Assembly: GCA_026874595.1 (NCBI GenBank)
Contig: CM049313.1
Span: forward strand, 40,142,659 to 40,206,658
DNA length: 64,000 nucleotides
Reading direction: 5' to 3'
Source: Sipunculus nudus
Lineage: Eukaryota; Annelida; Sipuncula; Golfingiida; Sipunculidae
A program made the position numbers and the translations under genes. The notes under the pieces were generated by a model. It did not search any database. It had not been told where the DNA came from and saw only the letters and a program-made list of their open reading frames with translations. Positions 24,641 to 36,638 of the stretch are shown piece after piece (the first letter of the stretch is position 1; each line of letters starts with the position of its first letter).

Positions 24641-26048
24641 GCAATACATCCCTCTTTACTTTACATAATTAATTTTCCTTTAGTTTGGTTCCTGAGCTTG
24701 TATCACCTATAGTCGAAACATTTGGTTCCTTAACTTGTAATTGAACCACATTTAGTTGAAAACTCATGTGGATTATACAATCCATATATTTATTAATATT
24801 ACTAACAGTTATAACTACGGTAACATTCAAATTTGAAGTTTCGCATATTGCAAAACATTTTTGTGTGTGCTTAGCCTGATTTACATAGACATAAAAAGAA
24901 CCATTTCGTGATTATCTCATATCAGTCTAAATTCTCTATTTTACAGAAACATTTTACTATGAAAACTTAAGTTTAGCTGTCCGAATGAAAAGTTAACAAT
25001 ATAACTTGAAATGTGAGCTTTAATATGTTATTACACTCAAGATGATCTCATCTTAGTTACCTATCCCAATTTCATTTGATATTTCCTCAGACACGTGCTG
25101 ACACTACTGTATTGGCCAATTCAGGTGATCTGTCAATATGCTACTTATTCATATCAATGTAAGGTATTTATGGTTTTGGTTTCCCATACCAGCACAAATT
25201 AATTCTTTATCAACAGTTAACATTGACAAGGTTTCTGTTTAGGCTACTGGTAATCCCTATTTTAATCTTAGAGTCCAAAAATATGGTTATGCGTCAAAAT
25301 ATGCGTCAAAAGTTGTGATTCAAGCCCTCAATAAATAATGGCCATTCGATTCTCGCACAATGATATGAATCATATCATCAGCACAGATACCGTTTAATAT
25401 ATATCCATTTGGTGGAAATCAGTCCTTCAATAAAAATTAACTTTACAATTTGGTAATTCATGGGAATTCAAAAGGAATGTACATAACCAAAATGGAACTT
25501 CACACAATGTCTGACCAGCAGACAAATACATGTATATGCGAACATAAATATTCACGACAGACATTATCTTTTATGGGTCTACCGTATAGAGGGTTCTTTA
25601 CCTTTTTTTCTCTCTTTTTTTAACTATCTTAACAGATAATCAAAAGTTCAACAGAGAGAGTATAATAAGTGTGTCTCTGATTTCGATTCCAGTCAATCGT
25701 GTCTTTCTCACTGTCGACTTAAACCAGAAAATTAAAAGTAGAAATGAACCAAATTTATAGCACTTAACACGTAACAGCGCATATATGAGATGTTCACGAG
25801 TGGTTCATCCTTATTGCTTAATTGGTCGCTAAGAATAAAATGTCAAGTGTGGACTATGAATATCTGGAATTTAAAAAATAATAATAAATATATAAATATA
25901 TATAATGGTGTTTTACCGCTACCTCAACACAATAATGGCAGGTCCAATTACATGTTGTTAAACTTAATTTAGAATGTTGAAATGCAAACAAAAATACAAT
26001 CCTTATCTAAGGCATCATTAGAATAATATTAATAACAAAAGAAAATTA
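24641..26048 (+). other. AT-rich stretch without supported gene
   Basis: 1.4 kb between the LINE remnant and the 240-bp duplication. Nothing recognised; no endonuclease motifs on either strand. Confidence 0.5.
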
Positions 26049-26530
26049 ATCGATTAACCTTAGGCATCATGACAAGTCACCTTTGGTAAGGGTAAACACA
26101 CTGGCTAATGATTAAGCTATAAAACAAAGTCTTTCAGCAACACTGTAGGAAATATGTTCTCTAGGAAAAACCAGCCGTGCTGTTCTCTATCCAGTATGAC
26201 ACGCATAATAAAAGATCTCGGACTGATCGAGCAATAAAACAAGTCTATCGGCTTATAGAAAAAGTGTCCTCTGTAGAAGCCGCCCCTAATCGATTTACCT
26301 GGTGCATCATGGCAAGTCACCTTTGGTAAGGGTAAACACACTGGCTAATGATTAAGCGATAAAACAAAGTCTTTCAGCAACACTGTAGAAAAAAAAATTC
26401 TCTAGGAAAAACCAGCCGTCCTGTTCTCCATCCAGTATGACACGTATAATAAAAGATTTCGGACTGATCGAGCGATAAAACAAGTCTATCAGCTTATAGA
26501 AAAAGTGTCCTCTGTAGAAGCCGCCCCCTA
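26049..26530 (+). repeat. Tandem duplication, two 240-bp units
   Basis: Unit 1 (26049-26288) and unit 2 (26289-26530) share long blocks such as AAGTCACCTTTGGTAAGGG exactly 240 bp apart, about 95% identical by eye. No function suggested. Confidence 0.9.
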
Positions 26531-26559
26531 TCCAATGTAACACACATCATTGAAGTTCG

Positions 26560-27530
26560 CGGTCTTCAAATTTAACTTTGAATAGGTACCACTTAGCCCT
26601 CAATGATTGAGCGTCCCTGCCAAAAACGTACTTCCTTCTTTTCATTATAAGCCTGTTTAAGCTACGGTAAAGCCTTTTTCTTTAAGGCATAGTCCTCCAT
26701 TGTCAGATGTTCTATGATCGCCTGTGAAGGTGTCCCGTTTGACTTGTTTAGTGAAGTTTTGGCATGTCGTAATATTTTATTTCTGACTGAGCGAGAAAAG
26801 CATCTAAAATGATATATCTGTGTTTATCAGTTATTTTCCAATACTTTGTACTGTCTCTATGACTGCTTTAGCCTCTGTCACAGTTTATTAAATTCCCAAA
26901 AGTTTCGTTTCCGAGATACATTTGGTCACAATATACATGCAGTCCTCATCCCGCTTTTCTGGCACCCCAACTAATCTCAAATTAAATTCCCTTGTGTAAC
27001 GTTTAATGTTAAGTATTTTTCTCGTTAAAACCTTCTCCAAGGTTTCTATTTTTTCTGTTATCTTCTTTTCAGTTTCTTTAGTGTTCCAATTTCGTGCTGA
27101 AGCTCCTTGTTCGTCCGTTCTATGGTCTCCATTTTATTTGTAACTGTGTCGTTCTGGCTTTGTACAAATTGCGCAGTGTTTTCTAGTTCTTTTATTTGGC
27201 ACCCATGCTCCTTCGTTTGATTACTCATAATATCCAGTTTTTCTTCTAGTGTTTTAATATCTCTCTGCAGAGCGTTTTTACACTCTTCAATCGCTTTACA
27301 AGTTTTCTGTTCTAAGCCACTGAAATAACTTTCAAACTCGCCTCACTTGTCTCACCTGCTTATTGCCCTTGTTGTTCCGTCATGGCCTCCATGTTTTCTT
27401 TCTCTGGCCCCTCTCTGTTTTCGTCTTTCGCCGAGTTTTCTGAAAACTATGAGTCCATTCGTCCGGATTTCCACATCACTATAATATCTCAATGACTCTT
27501 GCTGTTGGTGTTTTTCAGCTTTTTTTCGTC
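26560..27530 (-). pseudogene. LINE ORF1-like fragment (coiled coil plus RRM-like part)
   Basis: On the - strand, 27340 down to 27065 reads as a charged heptad-like coiled coil (CKAIEECKNALQRDIKTLEE followed by KLDIMSNQTKEHG). After a frameshift near 27060 comes EFNLRLVGVPEKRDED, similar to the start of the L1 ORF1p RNA-recognition part. Further left the frame is broken. ORF1p is the RNA-binding trimer of L1-like elements. It could belong with the LINE at 22.5-24.6 kb, but the endonuclease expected between them is missing, so it may be a separate insertion. Confidence 0.6.
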
Positions 27531-27867
27531 AGAGCGGGAGCTCGTCCAGGGTATGACTTGTTTGTCACGCATGCACACCGATCTTTTCCGTGAAAGTGGA
27601 TTTATCATATAAGTTCCATTTTCAAAACCACTGCAATGGCACTTCTCTATTAAAAAATTAAGTATAGAACTTAAAGTAGCACTTTACCATTTATATTAAC
27701 CATTTTTAACCATTAAAACCATTTATATTAAAGGACATTAATAATATTAATCGAGTTAAATCAGATAAATACCTGGGATATAAAAGTCCTCATTGAGTTA
27801 AGATTATTCTGATTTTTTCTGACTTCTTACGTAACCTTGAGGATTGATTCTGATCCTGTTTTTACAG

Positions 27868-28131
27868 GACGCCGGTCTGATGGAGGGGCCTGTACATGTA
27901 CTGGCAGTGATTGTGAGGAAGAAGCCACTTTGTACAAACGTGCTTCTGGTGGAAGGTGGTCTATCTTGTCAAAGATGCCTGAAGACCGGAATTCGCACAA
28001 CACTCGGCATGCGGTCCTGGAATATAAAAACGACCAGTTCTGCTTCACAAGACTGAGTGTGACACAGGCGGGAGAGTATCAGTGTAAGCAGAGCAGCAAG
28101 GTTGTCTCTGTGTTTGACATCTTTGTCATGG
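27868..28131 (+). CDS. Ig-like domain exon
   Basis: 264 bp, open throughout, phase 1 at both ends. The AGEYQC motif fits a V/I-set strand F. The early cysteines are more numerous than in a canonical Ig fold. Confidence 0.6.
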
Positions 28132-28763
28132 GTATGGGAGACATTTATAAATACAATACTGAGACATATATTGTTCATGAAATAGACTGATATATTATTA
28201 TGACAACTTTTTATTTATTAAACACCGCTTCAACACTTTATTGTCACCGTAACTTAATTTTGCATGGGCATAGCTTTGGACTTAAAAGTTCTACCGATAT
28301 CCGAGTCAAGACAAACATTTATTACAGTTCCACCTTAAACTTTTTTCTGTGATCTTTCTTATATATATATATATATTGATGTATCAGTTTTGTTAATTAT
28401 TTAAATATAGAACCTATTCCATACAAAACGGTATCCAGTGAGGAAATATTTGCAACAACAGACAGATTAACTTTCCGTGAAGGATAGAAAACAATTTTGT
28501 TTAAGTATGCAAAACTACTGTGCTAGACTTAAGTTTGCATGCTAAAATTGCTTTCGTCAAGTGAATTACACTAACATATATGTATATATACAGTTCTTTG
28601 TTTGCGTTTTAGAAAAGATGAACTGGAATAATTAATTGGGTCATTCTGTTGACAGAGGGACAAACGAATATTCAAATGTCATATTTACATCACATCTCAT
28701 CGTATCTGTCTTCTGTTGCCCTTGGAATAATGACCACAGCATTCTTTGTTATCATTACGATAT
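27868..28763 (+). CDS. Ig-domain transmembrane protein, partial (two exons)
   Basis: Exons 27868-28131 and 28656-28763, both phase 1-1, as is usual for Ig-domain exons. Exon A (acceptor TTTTTACAG, donor G|GTATGG) encodes an Ig-like domain with cysteines early (ACTCTGSDC), a Trp, and the strand F hallmark LSVTQAGEYQCK. Exon B (acceptor TGTTGACAG, donor T|GTGAGT) encodes a hydrophobic helix around SSVALGIMTTAFFVIITI, a transmembrane segment. The product looks like a type I cell-surface receptor or adhesion protein. No signal-peptide exon is visible upstream, where the space is filled by transposons, so the 5' part is missing or distant. A terminal exon near 29260-29415 is possible but unproven. 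No function can be assigned. Confidence 0.55.
28656..28763 (+). CDS. Transmembrane helix exon
   Basis: 108 bp, phase 1 at both ends, so it splices in frame to the Ig exon. About 20 hydrophobic residues with no charge. Confidence 0.5.
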
Positions 28764-29070
28764 GTGAGTACATTTAACTATTCTCTATAACAAAGAATAT
28801 CTCTAACAAAGAATATAAAAACATGATAAAACATGATAGATTTGTTATATTATATACATATATGTGTGTGTGTGTTTGTGAGTGTGTTATGGAAAAGAAT
28901 TTTACCTAATCCCCATAGTTTTGCATTCACTTAATACTTATTTTCTGGTGTTTATCACTTTCTTGGTCGTGTTCCTGGCCAATTTTAAAGTTGTTTAAAA
29001 TGTTTGATCTTTACTCTACATGATATACTTACGGTGGTGGCACTCGACCTCTGCAATGCAACTCCTCTGT

Positions 29071-29178
29071 GGCCACCCCTCGTAAATGCTCGGCCGCTCC
29101 TCGTAAATGCTCGGCCACTCCTCGTGAAAACTCGGCCACTCCTCGTAATTGCTCGGCCACTCCTCCTAAATGCTCGTA
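29071..29178 (+). repeat. 21-bp minisatellite (about five copies)
   Basis: Direct repeats of a unit containing CGTAAATGCTCGGCCACTCC. Because 21 is a multiple of three, several frames stay open (for example TPRKCSA repeats), so the open frames here are not evidence of a gene. Confidence 0.9.
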
Positions 29179-29179
29179 T

Positions 29180-31555
29180 TTCATCATAAAATGTGGAGAA
29201 CAATGCCATATGTGTCCTAACGAGTGTCATGTTTCACATTTCCTCATAGTAAAGAATTTGACTTTTTTTGCGAAATTACTGTCGGATCGCCAAATAGAAT
29301 AAATGACTCCAGCGACCTTCCATCAGAGGTCAATTCTACTCGAAACGAACCTTTTCTGTTTGGGCACTGTCAGACGACCGGGACTACTTATCTCAACTGT
29401 CAAACTTCAAAATAAAAATTTGCAACAATTTAAAGAAACACCTTTTGTTTAAATTCCACATGCACATTCTTACAAAATATCAATTGTATTCCGTAGTCCG
29501 TAAAGGCTTACTACAACACACACCCATGTGTGTGAAATTTGCCTTTAATCAATATTTATCAAATACACTTGAACACAATACATTGTCCTCAACACCATAT
29601 TTATACCTACGCCGCTTGAGTTTTCACGTGACATGACACCCCCAGTGTAAACAATAACAGACTGCACGTGTTTTAGTGGGCGTTGTCTGATCTTGTGCCT
29701 TCTAAAAAAAAACAATGGAAACAGTGTCGCTTTATTGAACCTCTACGTGTACTGAACTTAAATAATGGGACCTTGGGACATACGTCTGTTTAATTATTGA
29801 TATAAAATCAATTGTAGGATGACTGCTGATTTTATGAACATCTAAAGATGGTAGAATTGGATTGTTTTTACTTTGTATTTCAGCAGCAAAGACAATCATG
29901 AAATATTCTATTTTCCATAAGACCACAATTCCTTGCATAAAGCAAAAGATTCGAAATGACGTTGCCTCTATTGATTAAGAATTAATTCTATTTTGATAAT
30001 TTCTCAAATAAATTAATTCATGTCCTGTGTAACAGAACAAATTAATCATCCTTCGTCGCTAAAGATTTCTCGTCGTTCTCAGAACCTAAACACGATTTAA
30101 GGTTTGACCAACCCCATATTTATCTGATTTTATCAGATTCATATTTTACGGTTGGCTTTATATTGCTAATATTGTAGTAATAATATAAATTACATGTATA
30201 ACTTATATATCACTTTAAAACTATTTTTTATTTAATTAATAAAAAAAGTTTGACTAAATTACCCACTTTATTTTTTTTTGTATAGCTAAAGGATGTATAA
30301 TCTTGTTTATGCAGCAATGCTATGGTTTAACGCTTGGCTAAACCATATTATAACATTCCCTAGCGAGGTATCTTTGAAAACATAGATGTCGACGTTTACA
30401 GCAATAAAATATAGCTGGTTTGTCCATGCAGGTTTCCCTCATCGGGTTAAAGCACTTTTAAAAACGTATACTTTTCAATAAGGTTATGTTATCATCCCTT
30501 TTTCTCTTTGTCTTGTTTAACTTCAGTGAAATCTTGAAGCGACATAAGTCTTATTTACAAGGAGAGATTCGGTTGAATTTCACTTTGGGATGTAGGTGTC
30601 TTTTTGCACATCCGTCTTCACTGCTTCTTGTTTTTGATGTACGTATATGGTACTAATAGAGTTGTTCCTCATATTTCATATAACACACTCTGATTGATAC
30701 ATTTACATATGTATGCATGTATGTAAATATACGTATACATCATGTATATATAAAAATATCGGTTTCTTTTTTGGGGGGGCAAGGAGCTTGTATTTCTCTT
30801 TGCAGAGAAATACCCACCCGAGAGTCCAAACAATCTCATACAGCTCATTTCAGTTATTTACTCATATCAAACCTCCCCTAATATTATATTGCCTCGAGGA
30901 ATAGGAATGTTACTGTAATTCTGATCATACAGGCTACTACTGCTTGTCATTAGAAACTTTCATCGATATGTTCACGCACGCGTTGAACTTCTGTTGTGTT
31001 ACATTGTTGCATATCAAAACCACAATGTCACAAGTGCAAGAAGCATATAAAAGATGTGAAATTAAAAATACTTATGTTCTGTGAATTTTTATTCATTTCT
31101 GCTCATGCATATTTGCAACGTTACAAGAACAGTGTATGTATCTGGTAAAAATAAGGATATTTGTTTTTCTTAAAAATAAAAGGCCGACGTTGTTAATAAT
31201 CTAAATAAATCTAAATCAGGCTATTAATAGTCTCCATCGAGACAATTTGTACAATTGAACTTTTATTATAAATATTTTTCTTTCAAAAAAAGTATTTGAC
31301 GACAAAAATTTCAAAATCTTCGATATAACATCATGGCACATGCTTCACTTCCAGACAGTGTCTTGTTTCAGCAAACCCCGCAAGCTAGTGCAGTAAAAAA
31401 CCTGTACAACAATAAACATCAAGTTTTTTGCCCTAAAATACATTTCAACATGCCTGCGTCTTCAAAACTGCATATAAAGCGCGATATTTACAGTAAGTGG
31501 ATCGGTGCTGCCGCCGGTCATCACTGGTCATGTCCATTTCTTCACTGCCGTCGGC
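29180..31555 (+). other. Intergenic region before the gypsy element
   Basis: Mostly AT-rich without a supported gene. The frame ending at 29415 (SSDLPSEVNSTRNEP region), next to an AATAAA at 29411, is a weak candidate for the last exon of the Ig protein. Nothing else recognised up to the left LTR. Confidence 0.5.
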
Positions 31556-31673
31556 TGTTATTAAGTGACCAACTCCAGCTGGACTACACAGAACTTCATT
31601 ATATCCGAACGAGGCTGACTCGCAGGTCAAATGATCAAATGGCGTTTCGATAAGACTGGTACCTTCAACAACA
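31556..31673 (-). repeat. Gypsy 3' LTR (left end)
   Basis: 118 bp, TGTTATTAAG...CAACAACA. About 55 bp from the TGTTAT end are closely similar to the right LTR (CCGAACGAGGCTGAC and neighbours); the rest is diverged. On the - strand it is preceded by the purine tract at 31674-31685. Confidence 0.75.
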
Positions 31674-31922
31674 TCCTTTTCTTTCAGATCAGAATATTTT
31701 AAAATAACATGAGAGTACTTAAAATTACTGTTGAACAATTACTGTCGCGCTCTTCTTTTTTTAATTCGTTGCTTATGCTCACATGGCATTCATGGTTTGT
31801 AATGGATCCTTATTAAATACATTATAAGCAAAATTAATGAGTCCTTATTTCTGTGTTACACATGTGTTATTCAAACTCCTTAGGACTTAACGTATACTAC
31901 TTCTACAAAGCATTCGGCTCTA

Positions 31923-32142
31923 GGACAACAACCCCCCGGACAATTACCCCCCGGACAAATACCCCCCGACAATTACCCCCTGGACAATTACCCCCTAGAC
32001 AATTACCCCACGGACAATTACCGCCAAGGACAATTACCCCCTTGGACAACTACCCCCGAGACAACTACCCCCCAGACAATTACCCCCCCCCCGGTACAAT
32101 TACCCCCCGGACGACTACCCCCCGGACAACTACCCCCATGGT
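31923..32142 (+). repeat. C-rich 15-bp minisatellite, left arm
   Basis: About 14 imperfect GGACAATTACCCCCC units. The G-rich strand is the - strand. Confidence 0.92.
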
Positions 32143-32715
32143 TTAATAACACTTTTAAAGAACACATTGTACAAACTAAAAGTAAAATATTCCGATTGTA
32201 AGTAAAACAAATACCGGTGATAATATATTTCAAACCAAGCATAGGTACATTGTCATGTGTATTGTAAAAATAGAAAAAAAATCAATTACATCAAGTTTTC
32301 AGTAGCTGTTTACTAGTTCTAAGCAATGGCTCTCAGATGATTGTATTGTGTATTGTAAAAAAATTGTGAATATATGGTAAAAAGTCCATTATATAAAATA
32401 TGCTTTACATTGGCAAGTTGTAATACAAAAGCTTTGTAAACATATGTTCCATATAACCACCCGCAAGCTTACAATATAATTCCATTCAAATAGGGAATAC
32501 CATACATTCTGATCCATTCTTACCAGTGTCTTTAAGTAATATCATAATAAGTAATAGCATGATATTATTATCTAAAGTAATTTTCTTTTTATTTTTTTTG
32601 TTTGCAATTAATTTTATTTATTTCTTTGGCTTTCTGTGCTACTCATTAGCAACACAGAATATATTTAAATGTATAACTTTAACTTATAACTAGTACTTTA
32701 AATGTGTTATTATAC

Positions 32716-32928
32716 CATGGGGGTAATTGTCCAGGGGGTAGTTGTCCGGGGGGTAATTGTACCGGGGGGTAATTGTCTGGGGGGTAGTTGTCTGGGGGGT
32801 AGTTGTCCAAGGGGGAAATTGTCCTTGGGGGTAATTGTCCGGGGGTTAATCGTCTGGGGGGTAATTGTCCAGAGGGTAATTGTCGGGGGGCAATTGTCCG
32901 GGGGTAATTGTCCAGGGGGTAGTTGTCC
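32716..32928 (+). repeat. G-rich 15-bp minisatellite, right arm
   Basis: About 14 imperfect GGGGGGTAATTGTCC units, the reverse complement of the left arm. Confidence 0.92.
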
Positions 32929-33587
32929 TGTTGCCTAAGCATTCATACATAGTCTCTGAATATCTAAGGCGGTTTGAACACCCTTCCACACCTTGTAATA
33001 ACACTCGTGGGTATCTCTGATGAGGGATTCACTTTCTGATGACGTGTGGGACCGGAAGTGTCAGAGGTATCAGGCTCGACAGGTCGATCAGCTGGTGTGT
33101 TTGACTCAGTTTTTGCATTGTTTGCACCGTTAAGCTGGGTCTCCGCGTTATTAGACAGGTCATCTGTATCAATAGATTCTCTTATATGAACCCGATTGCA
33201 TCTGTAGCTGCGACCATCAACTTTTTACCTACTGACTTCTTAGGACAACTTTTGCAGTTACTACTCCAGCTTTCGAATTCGCGTCTTTGGCGTGTGGTTG
33301 TTATTTAATTCTGACCGGTTAACCTATAACAAGCTTTGGTAACAGGCGAGCATTTCTAACATAGTAGGTCTCGGCTTTGTTTCTTCTCTGTATTACCTGC
33401 TGTGGCAATTGTTGCACTTTCGGAGCATACAGCGTGTCCTTGCATGGTTAGAACGATCTGGTGCGGCGTGACATGAATCTTTGAACTGGAGAACTGTCCA
33501 TTCCTGGTGTAGGCGTATTTCTCTATTCCAATATGGCCTTCCACATGTCTCCATTAGTGCGTTTGGACTTCTTGATTAGTCCTTTAG

Positions 33588-33794
33588 CTATTTTGACCGC
33601 TGACTCGGCCTTTCCGTTGGACTGTGATGTGAACTAGACGTTATGTTTGCAAAGTCCCAATTATGTGCAAACAGGCTGAACTCTTGTGACGCATAATTAG
33701 GTCCATTATCTGTGATCATCACATTCGGTATTCCAGGATTTGCAAATATTGGTTTAGTTTTGCTTATAAGCGAGTCACTAGACATTCTATCCAA
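33588..33794 (-). pseudogene. Gypsy integrase core fragment
   Basis: Contains VMITDNGPNYASQEF and ITSSSHHSPTE, the second Asp box and following segment of the DDE integrase. The third catalytic part is disrupted, and the flanking sequence (33000-33588) is frameshifted. Confidence 0.75.
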
Positions 33795-34128
33795 CTCGCA
33801 AACTTCAATATAGTCGGAGTAAAAGTCTACAAATACACAGTTATTCTGATCTGAGCATTCTCGGCCAATACATGGTTTTTCTTGCAGTATTTGTGGATAC
33901 CTAAACGTGAAGCATGTGCTCTTGCTATCATATCCCGTCTCATTATTGTATACTAGGTTCTAGTTCCTCGAAATACTAGGCCGTTCTGTGTGGCTAGCTC
34001 ATCTCTATACGGCCAGTATTCACGTATGCACAAATGTACATCAAATTTGTCATCAGGCCAACTGATGCTGATCTTATTCATCACTGTTCGTAAAGTAATG
34101 TTTCTGTTTGTTTCTAAATTTATCTTGT

Positions 34129-34682
34129 TCAAACGGTTATCAGTAACAAACCCATCATCATCAATGGTGATTGTAACAGTTCATCCCGAAACTTCTGTTT
34201 GTCTTCAAGGTGGAATATCATATACTGTGGTGTGTCTGGTTCAACTTTGTGCAATGGCACAGCCGCTCTGGATAGTGTGTCACTTATGTACATTTTGGGT
34301 CCTGCTTTATACTCAGTTTTCAAAGAATATCATTTCTGCAGTTTAAGTCTCATTCTCTGCAGAAGTTTGTGAGTATTGGCTTCTTGAATATGGCCATCAA
34401 GCGTTTTTGGTCAGATTGTATCAACACGTCTTTCTTTCTCAGTATATACTGAGAAAAACACTTTGTTGCATACACAATTGCTAGGTACTCTTTCTCAATT
34501 TGTGCAAAGTTGCGTTCTGTTTTGGAAAGTGTACTTGACGCGTACGCGATAAGATGTCCCTCTTGCGTTAAAACTGCTCCAAGGCCAACATCTGAGCTGT
34601 CACATTCTATAGTCACGTCTTTGTTCACATCATAGTACCGTATTACTGGATCCTGTGTGATGAGCGTTTTGGTTTTGTCCAT
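34129..34682 (-). pseudogene. Gypsy RNase H region
   Basis: 34350-34682 has TIECDSSDVGLGAVLTQEG, YASSTLSKTERNFAQIEKEY and an LIQSDQK-type segment, in Ty3/gypsy RNase H order. It continues after a break in 34129-34323 with MYISDTLSRA, the usual RNase H-integrase linker motif. Confidence 0.8.
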
Positions 34683-34802
34683 TGCTTCAGTGTTTTGGAC
34701 TCAATGTTTTGCCTTTATCAGCGAGACGACGTAGTGTTCACATATTGAATTTGGACAGGTATGTGACAACTCCTAATAGTCGATGAACTCCTTGTGCGTC
34801 TG

Positions 34803-35660
34803 TTAGGGCGACATATCAGGAACAGTTTTTACCTTGTTTGGATCTGGGGACAATCCCTGGTAACTAAGTATATCTCCCATGTAGGAAACACTATTCAGTT
34901 TGAACTTAAGTTTGTGTTTGTTCAACTTCAGTCCTCTGTCCTTACATCGCTCCAAAAAAGCTAGAAATGCTTTGTCTTGAGAGGCGAGTGCTTCTGCCTT
35001 TGTATTCCCTGATCCATATATGATGATATATTCAGCAATGACCTCAACATTGTCAAGACCTTCAAGACATTCGTCAAGGCGTCTTTGGAATTCTTCAGGT
35101 GATGAGCTGAGTCCGAAGGGCATGCGCAACCATCGATATCGACCGAACGGTGTCCAGAACGTGGTGAGCAAACTTAATGGTTCATTAAGACACACTTGTA
35201 AGTAGCCATCTTTGGCATCGGCTACTGAGAAGATTTTTGCTTTTGCAAGACGTGGTGCGACATCATCATCCGTTGGTATTGGAAAATGGTTTCTTTGGAT
35301 CGCTTTATTCAGATTTTGAGGGTCCAGAGTAAGTTTATTCGGATTTCTGACTGCAACTATGCTGTTGATCCATGAAGTTGGTTCTGTAACTTTTTTAAGC
35401 ACTCCCATTTGTTCTTGGTCAGCTATTTTGTTCCGCAGTTCATTCTTAACTGGTATTGAAACCCGACGTTTGGTGTTTTGTACTGGTTTGACATCAGGAT
35501 CCTTGTTGATATGATAGGTAACTGGCAAAGTTCTGAGAAGAAATCTTTGTAGTATTGTAACACTATCTTTGGTTAGGTTGACCGTATTTGTGAGAGAGTT
35601 AACTAAACAATACTTATTGAAGCTAATTAACTGCAGGGCTTCACATCCCTTGCCAGACAA
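34803..35660 (-). pseudogene. Gypsy reverse transcriptase (active site altered)
   Basis: 285 open codons, the longest frame in the window. Visible RT boxes: DPQNLNKAI, FSVADAKDGYLQV, the WLRMPFGLSSSPEEFQRR fingers/palm box, and VIAEYIIIYG. The last should carry the two catalytic aspartates (usually xDD) but reads A-E-Y, so catalysis is lost. Downstream SYMGDILSYQGLSPDP is the usual following segment. Confidence 0.85.
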
Positions 35661-35817
35661 TAGAGATGTGTGACCTTCCTCTTCAATTTCAAAATATATC
35701 CACCTGGTAATGTCATTTGATGTGCATCGCAGACTGGCTGAACCTACTGGCTGGATGTATGAATTGTTATATGCTTTCAGCTAAGCATTTGATTTACGTG
35801 ACGGGTCACTGGAAATT

Positions 35818-36213
35818 CTACAGTAGTCTTTTTACATGTGCTACACAAGTGCTCCATGTTGCTCCAGAATCAAATTGAAATTTCACTGGTAGAGTTGTAA
35901 TACTGCTAGGTACTTTCACTTTGACCTCAACATAATATTGTGTTTTAGCTGTTTCAGTTTCTGTACCATTTATGCTTTCACGATTGCTTTCATCACTGTT
36001 TTCATCACTGTTTTCATCAATTTTCTCTTCAAATACCTGATGAACTTGCTGTGTGCTTCTGCGTGTCTTATAACTTCTCTTTTGCCTAGAACTGCTTGTT
36101 TTTATTATTTCTTCTAGATGTGCACATTTCAGCAAAATGGTTTTGATGAATATTGCAGTGTGTGCATGTTTTTTAGTATGCTGGACCATTGCCTTTTTGG
36201 TGTCTGTTACCAC
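35818..36213 (-). pseudogene. Gypsy protease region
   Basis: The open stretch ends with VKFQFDSGATWSTC, the DSG(A/T) active-site motif of retropepsin-like proteases. Its N-terminal part overlaps the zinc-knuckle region in another frame, so a frameshift lies between them. Confidence 0.7.
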
Positions 36214-36220
36214 AATACTT
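36105..36220 (-). pseudogene. Gypsy nucleocapsid zinc knuckles
   Basis: Two cysteine clusters: CKYCGNRHQKGNG (last Cys missing, stop codon shortly after) and CTHCNIHQNHFAEMC, a CX2C...HX4C knuckle. These bound element RNA in Gag. Confidence 0.65.
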
Positions 36221-36638
36221 GCATCTGTTTATTATATAATTTGTTTTAGATTTTTTCACATGTCGTTGTTCTCTAGACTATGCATAATTTACTATCTCTG
36301 TGTTTGTATACTCCATATCCTGTAACTGTGCTGCTGCTGTCTCACTTGTTTGGGATATATCAAGTGTTTTCTGTAGTGTTAAATTTGGTTCACAAATTTA
36401 ACGTGCTCTAGTCTGATTACACTTCCTATAACGATTGTATCACGCAGCATTTCATCCAATAATGAGCCATAATCACATGTAGCAGCTGTTTTTCTTAGTT
36501 TGTTACAAACTTATCGACCGTCTCTCCGGTTTCCTGTGTACATGAATTAAACAGATATTTTTCATAGATAGTGTTCTTAGACGGCTGAAAATGTTCTGCT
36601 AATTTAATTAAAATTGTATCACTGTCCGAACAATCTGT

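Larger units (their letters stand above)
31916..32936. mobile_element. Nested inverted-repeat element with minisatellite arms
   Basis: 1021 bp flanked by direct repeats AAGCATTC (31908-31915 and 32937-32944), an 8-bp target duplication. Ends: GGCTCTAGGACAAC and, reversed, AGGCAACAGGACAAC. Each arm is about 220 bp of a roughly 15-bp tandem repeat (GGACAATTACCCCCC on + in the left arm, its complement in the right), so the arms can pair. The pairing continues past the arrays (CCATGGTTTAATAACAC versus GTGTTATTATACCATGG). The centre (about 32160-32700) is AT-rich and non-coding. Non-autonomous; 8-bp duplications fit hAT or a related superfamily, but the family is not identified. Confidence 0.8.

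Noticed and set aside
29004-29302. Cys-rich TPRKCSA repeat protein.
   Set aside because: Product of a 21-bp minisatellite open in several frames on both strands; no acceptor in frame with the Ig-transmembrane exons was found.
31333-31738. Overlapping open frames of about 100 codons on both strands.
   Set aside because: They run through the gypsy LTR and its flank, with no domain and no splice context.
31853-32242. Pro/Gly-rich open frames on both strands at 31853-32242 and 32679-32942.
   Set aside because: They are translations of the 15-bp minisatellite arms of the nested element.
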